Origin: Geobacter sp. UBA4074
Lineage (GTDB): Bacteria > Desulfobacterota > Desulfuromonadia > Geobacterales > Pseudopelobacteraceae
Direction of reading: 5' to 3'
DNA length: 5,860 nt
Assembly: GCA_002383415.1 (NCBI GenBank)
Contig: DFYU01000155.1
Span: 1 to 5,860, forward strand
Shown here: positions 1-5,860 of the stretch, in pieces
Numbering within the stretch: position 1 is the stretch's first letter
How the letters are laid out: every line of letters begins with the position of its first letter
Made by a program: the position numbers and the translations under genes
The notes under the pieces: model-generated
Database searches by the model: none
Told to the model about the DNA's origin: nothing
What the model saw: only the letters and a program-made list of their open reading frames with translations

Positions 1-4058
<4,058 letters not shown>

Positions 4059-4066
4059 ACTGTGTA

Positions 4067-4072
4067 TCCCCC
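4067..4072 (-). promoter_or_regulatory. Ribosome binding site for the CheR-PAS kinase GTG start
   Basis: On the minus strand GGGGGA lies 8 nt before GTG at 4058-4056. No ATG, GTG or TTG occurs in frame between this start and the upstream in-frame stop, and the first in-frame ATG is codon 63, inside the CheR domain. The site therefore supports the GTG start. Confidence 0.65.
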
Positions 4073-4118
4073 AACGAAATGGTTCAGAACGGCCATGACA
4101 GCAGCCCCTTGCCGACGG

Positions 4119-4136
4119 CTACCTGATCACAGGTAG
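4119..4136 (-). other. Leader hairpin upstream of the CheR-PAS kinase
   Basis: Inverted repeat CTACCTG / CAGGTAG, a perfect 7-bp stem with a 4-nt loop, in the predicted untranslated leader of the kinase between its putative promoter and its start. No T-run follows on either strand, so it is not an intrinsic terminator. It could be a protein-binding dyad or an RNA structure; its role is unknown. Confidence 0.4.
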
Positions 4137-4164
4137 GCCCTCGAAACAGATTGAAAGCACACGC

Positions 4165-4192
4165 AGTGTAACATACTCAAAATCAACTGCAA
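4165..4192 (-). promoter_or_regulatory. Putative sigma70 promoter of the CheR-PAS kinase
   Basis: Reading the minus strand, TTGCAG (4192-4187) and TACACT (4170-4165) are separated by 16 nt. Both hexamers match the sigma70 consensus in most positions and the surrounding DNA is locally AT-rich. Predicted transcription would begin near 4158, giving a leader of about 100 nt. Called by eye. Confidence 0.45.
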
Positions 4193-4239
4193 GGCCGCTG
4201 CTAATCAAATTCGACCAGCTCGTGCTGCGCGAAAAGCTG

Positions 4240-4268
4240 TTGACAGCCAATGCCCTTTCGGCTAGGAA
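4240..4268 (+). promoter_or_regulatory. Putative sigma70 promoter of purE
   Basis: A perfect -35 TTGACA (4240-4245) is followed after exactly 17 nt by TAGGAA (4263-4268), a weak -10. The predicted leader is short (about 35 nt) and shows no purine riboswitch. The block TGTTGACAGCC-N7-TTTCGGCTAG (4238-4265) recurs almost identically in the promoter before htpX. A weak -10 behind a perfect -35 would fit a promoter tuned by a regulator, but that is inference. Confidence 0.6.
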
Positions 4269-4310
4269 TCCCAGCAGCTTACACACAGCACACAAGGAGC
4301 GCGACACACC

Positions 4311-4808
4311 ATGAACAAACCGCTGGTTGGCATTCTGATGGGCAGCGAAAGCGATCTGCCGGTAATGGAAAAAGGGGCCCAGGTACTGAGCGAGTTGGGC
4401 ATCCCCTGGGAGATGGATATCAGTTCGGCGCACCGCCTGCCTGAAAAGACCGCCGAGTATGCCCGCACCGCCCGGGAGCGGGGCATTGAGGTACTGATCT
4501 GCGGTGCCGGCATGGCCGCCCACCTGGCCGGTGTGGTGGCTTCCCACACCACCCTGCCGGTGATCGGCGTGCCGCTCAAATCCGGTGCGCTGAACGGCGT
4601 GGACGCACTCTACTCCACCGTACAGATGCCCCCCGGCATTCCGGTGGCCACTGTGGCGGTGGATGGCGGCAAAAACGCCGCCTACCTGGCCTGCTCGATC
4701 CTCTCCATCAAGCGCCCCGAACTGGCCGAAAAGCTGGAGCAGTTCCGGGAACAGACCCGGCAGGCGCTGCTGGCCACATCACGCGAACTGAAGGCCCGGC
4801 AGGGGTAA
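4311..4808 (+). CDS. purE: N5-carboxyaminoimidazole ribonucleotide mutase PurE, class I
   Basis: Complete 165-residue protein, the usual length for bacterial PurE. Class I PurE converts N5-CAIR to CAIR in cytosolic de novo purine synthesis, normally after PurK has made N5-CAIR. Visible family motifs: MGSESDLPVM (10-19) with the phosphate/substrate loop, SSAHR (38-42) with H41, GAGMAAHLAGVVA (65-77) with the conserved H71, GVPLKS (86-91), GVDALYSTVQMPPGIPVATVAV (96-117, the substrate-contacting segment) and NAAYLA (122-127). The AAHLAG version of the loop matches class I rather than the class II AIR carboxylases of animals and spirochaetes. AAGGAG at 4294-4299 lies 11 nt before the ATG. No purK is visible; the next gene, htpX, has its own promoter, so purE may be monocistronic or end a leaky transcript into the htpX riboswitch. 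Confidence 0.97.
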   Translation: MNKPLVGILMGSESDLPVMEKGAQVLSELGIPWEMDISSAHRLPEKTAEYARTARERGIEVLICGAGMAAHLAGVVASHTTLPVIGVPLKSGALNGVDALYSTVQMPPGIPVATVAVDGGKNAAYLACSILSIKRPELAEKLEQFREQTRQALLATSRELKARQG

Positions 4809-4818
4809 CAAAAAATTG

Positions 4819-4848
4819 TTGACAGCCGAAACCGGTTTCGGCTAGCGT
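4819..4848 (+). promoter_or_regulatory. Putative sigma70 promoter driving the riboswitch-htpX transcript
   Basis: TTGACA (4819-4824) and TAGCGT (4843-4848) are spaced by 18 nt. Predicted initiation about 7-9 nt downstream (around 4855-4857) falls exactly where the riboswitch aptamer begins, which supports the assignment. The whole spacer is the palindrome GCCGAAACCGGTTTCGGC. The -35 region and the TTTCGGCTAG before the -10 are identical to those in the purE promoter. Confidence 0.6.
4825..4842. repeat. Perfect 18-bp palindrome filling the htpX promoter spacer
   Basis: GCCGAAACCGGTTTCGGC equals its own reverse complement and fits exactly between the -35 and -10 hexamers. The position is typical of a repressor operator or of a site for a spacer-binding activator such as a MerR-type protein. 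It could also form a short hairpin at the end of purE readthrough RNA, but no U-tract follows on the plus strand, so a terminator role is unlikely. The binding protein is unknown. Confidence 0.6.
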
Positions 4849-4856
4849 AATCTGAC

Positions 4857-4959
4857 TAAAGGGGAGTAGCTACCAGCTGGAGACATGGCTGGCCCTTGAC
4901 CCGTCAATACGGCCTTCAGGCCCGGGCAAGGGACGATTCGATCGACAGCAAGACCTTTA
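4857..4959 (+). promoter_or_regulatory. yybP-ykoY manganese riboswitch aptamer
   Basis: Sequence and predicted fold match the yybP-ykoY Mn2+-sensing class as I know it. P1 pairs TAAAGG (4857-4862) with CCTTTA (4954-4959). The hallmark GGGGAGTAGC loop is 4861-4870. A hairpin pairs CCAGC (4873-4877) with GCTGG (4888-4892). P3 pairs CCCTTG (4893-4898) with CAAGGG (4927-4932) and carries the conserved CGTCAAT segment (4902-4908) and CCGG (4922-4925). A small hairpin CGAT/ATCG (4934-4944) follows, then the conserved AGCAAGACC (4947-4955). In this class Mn2+ binds between the docked L1 and L3 loops. The 3' strand of P1 is also the 5' arm of the terminator that follows, so ligand binding should favour readthrough into htpX. 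Confidence 0.93.
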
Positions 4960-5000
4960 CCCAGCGCAGTAGTACTGCGCCACGGGTAAAGGTCTTTTTT
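4950..5000 (+). terminator. Intrinsic terminator, expression platform of the Mn2+ riboswitch
   Basis: AAGACCTTTACCC (4950-4962) pairs perfectly over 13 bp with GGGTAAAGGTCTT (4984-4996), followed by six T residues (4995-5000). The apical part holds a second perfect stem, GCGCAGT (4964-4970) with ACTGCGC (4974-4980), around an AGT loop. The outer 5' arm overlaps the 3' strand of aptamer P1 (4954-4959), so the two structures are mutually exclusive. The terminator ends 37 nt before the htpX start and would stop both riboswitch-initiated transcripts and readthrough from purE. Confidence 0.92.
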
Positions 5001-5037
5001 CGTATCCTACACAGACACCACAGGAGGTATTGCCACC

Positions 5038-5860
5038 ATGATGAACCACGTGAAGACCACGCTGCTGCTCTCACTACTCACCGTACTGCTGGTGTTCATG
5101 GGCGGCGCCATCGGCGGTAAGGGCGGTATGCTGATCGCCTTTGTGATGGCAGCCGTGATGAACTTCGGCTCCTATTGGTTCTCGGACAAAATCGTGCTTC
5201 GGATGTACGGAGCCCAGGAGATCACCCGCAACGAGAACCCGACCTTTTACGGCATGGTGGAGCGCCTGGCCCAGCGGGCCGGGCTGCCGATGCCCAAGGT
5301 CTACATCATCCCGGACCAATCGCCCAACGCCTTCGCCACCGGCCGTAACCCGCAGCATGCCGCCGTTGCCGCCACCGAAGGGATCATGCGGATCCTGACC
5401 CCGGAAGAACTGGAGGGGGTGATGGCCCACGAACTGGGCCACGTCAAGAACCGCGACATCCTGATCTCCACCATTGCGGCCACCTTTGCCGGCGCCATCT
5501 CCATGATCGGCAGTATGCTGCAGTGGGGCGCCATGCTGGGGGCCGGCCGGGGTGATGATGAAGAGGGGAGCGGCATCGGCGGCCTGGTGGGCTCGCTGGC
5601 CATGGCTATCCTGGCCCCGCTGGCGGCCATGCTGATCCAGATGGCAGTTTCCCGTTCCCGCGAGTACCTGGCCGACGCCACCGGCGCCCATATCTGCGGC
5701 AGACCTCAAGCCCTGGCCAATGCGCTGGCCAAGCTGCAGAACGGGTCGCGCATGCTGCCGATGCAGGAGGCCCGGCCGGCCACAGCCCATATGTTTATCG
5801 TCAACCCGCTGACTGGCGGCAGCCTGCTGTCGCTCTTCTCCACCCATCCGCCGATGGAAG
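5038..5860 (+). CDS. htpX: Membrane zinc metalloprotease HtpX, M48B family (3' end beyond window)
   Basis: HtpX is an inner-membrane endoprotease of membrane-protein quality control; it cleaves damaged or misfolded membrane proteins on the cytosolic side. The 274 visible residues show TM1 (about 7-24), TM2 (about 28-46), NFGSYWFSDKIVLRMY (42-57), NAFATGR (97-103), the zinc motif HELGH with H131, E132 and H135, hydrophobic segments at about 141-165 and 180-204, and SREYLAD with third ligand E209. The terminal STHPPME (268-274) is the conserved C-terminal motif; with a family length near 280-290, only a few residues are missing. Two ATGs are adjacent (5038 and 5041). AGGAGGT (5022-5028) lies 9 nt from the first and 12 nt from the second, so the first is preferred. 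Expression should depend on the Mn2+ riboswitch and terminator immediately upstream. Confidence 0.96.
   Translation, partial: MMNHVKTTLLLSLLTVLLVFMGGAIGGKGGMLIAFVMAAVMNFGSYWFSDKIVLRMYGAQEITRNENPTFYGMVERLAQRAGLPMPKVYIIPDQSPNAFATGRNPQHAAVAATEGIMRILTPEELEGVMAHELGHVKNRDILISTIAATFAGAISMIGSMLQWGAMLGAGRGDDEEGSGIGGLVGSLAMAILAPLAAMLIQMAVSRSREYLADATGAHICGRPQALANALAKLQNGSRMLPMQEARPATAHMFIVNPLTGGSLLSLFSTHPPME

Noticed and set aside
4080..4160. Possible c-di-GMP (GEMM) riboswitch in the kinase leader, suggested by the AGGTAGCCG string
   Set aside because: The conserved GCAAA-type core and the tandem helix arrangement of GEMM are not present; only a simple 7-bp hairpin can be supported.
4269..4310. Purine riboswitch before purE
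   Set aside because: The predicted leader is only about 35 nt, too short for a purine aptamer, and has no matching core sequence.
4825..4842. Palindrome as an intrinsic terminator of purE
   Set aside because: A 7-bp stem could form, but TAGCGTAATC follows rather than a U-run, and its exact fit between promoter hexamers better explains it as a DNA site.
4896..5120. Plus-strand small open frame across the htpX leader
   Set aside because: It runs through the riboswitch aptamer and terminator, which are structured RNA, then overlaps htpX in another frame; it has no suitable ribosome binding site.
5074..5847. Minus-strand open frame opposite htpX
   Set aside because: It is the complement of the clear htpX frame with its HELGH motif; composition is His/Gly/Gln-rich and no domain is recognisable.

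Overview
The window looks like chromosome from a GC-rich, Gram-negative bacterium. Protein character, sigma70-type promoters and gene style point to Desulfuromonadia/Geobacterales (Geobacter or Trichlorobacter-like). This placement is inferred from general family resemblance; no taxonomic marker is present.

Layout. Positions 1-4058, minus strand: one very large cytosolic signalling protein, cut by the left edge. It has a CheR-type methyltransferase module, a degenerate PAS-like segment, a long heptad coiled coil, four PAS sensor modules, a histidine-kinase core and the start of a receiver. Translated from its GTG start it is open for 1352 codons with no frameshift. Positions 4059-4310: divergent intergenic region with a promoter and leader for the kinase (minus strand) and a promoter for purE (plus strand). 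Positions 4311-4808, plus strand: complete purE of purine biosynthesis. Positions 4809-5037: a non-coding control region with a sigma70-like promoter whose spacer is a perfect 18-bp palindrome, then a yybP-ykoY (Mn2+) riboswitch aptamer, then an intrinsic terminator that shares bases with the aptamer's closing helix. Positions 5038-5860, plus strand: htpX, a membrane-bound M48 zinc protease, cut by the right edge only a few residues before its expected end.

How the parts work together. The three genes are not an obvious functional unit. The kinase is divergent from purE and has no chemoreceptor or other Che gene beside it in the window. purE and htpX are codirectional, but htpX has its own promoter and a transcriptional switch, so most of its expression should depend on Mn2+-controlled termination. 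Structure predicts an ON switch: Mn2+ stabilises P1, which sequesters the 5' arm of the terminator. The purE and htpX promoters share an almost identical composite sequence, which suggests a common promoter class or a common regulator.

The most notable points are the Mn2+ riboswitch placed directly before an HtpX membrane protease, the twin promoter motif with a palindromic spacer, and a CheR-PAS-kinase hybrid that lacks the CheB domain found in many proteins of this architecture.
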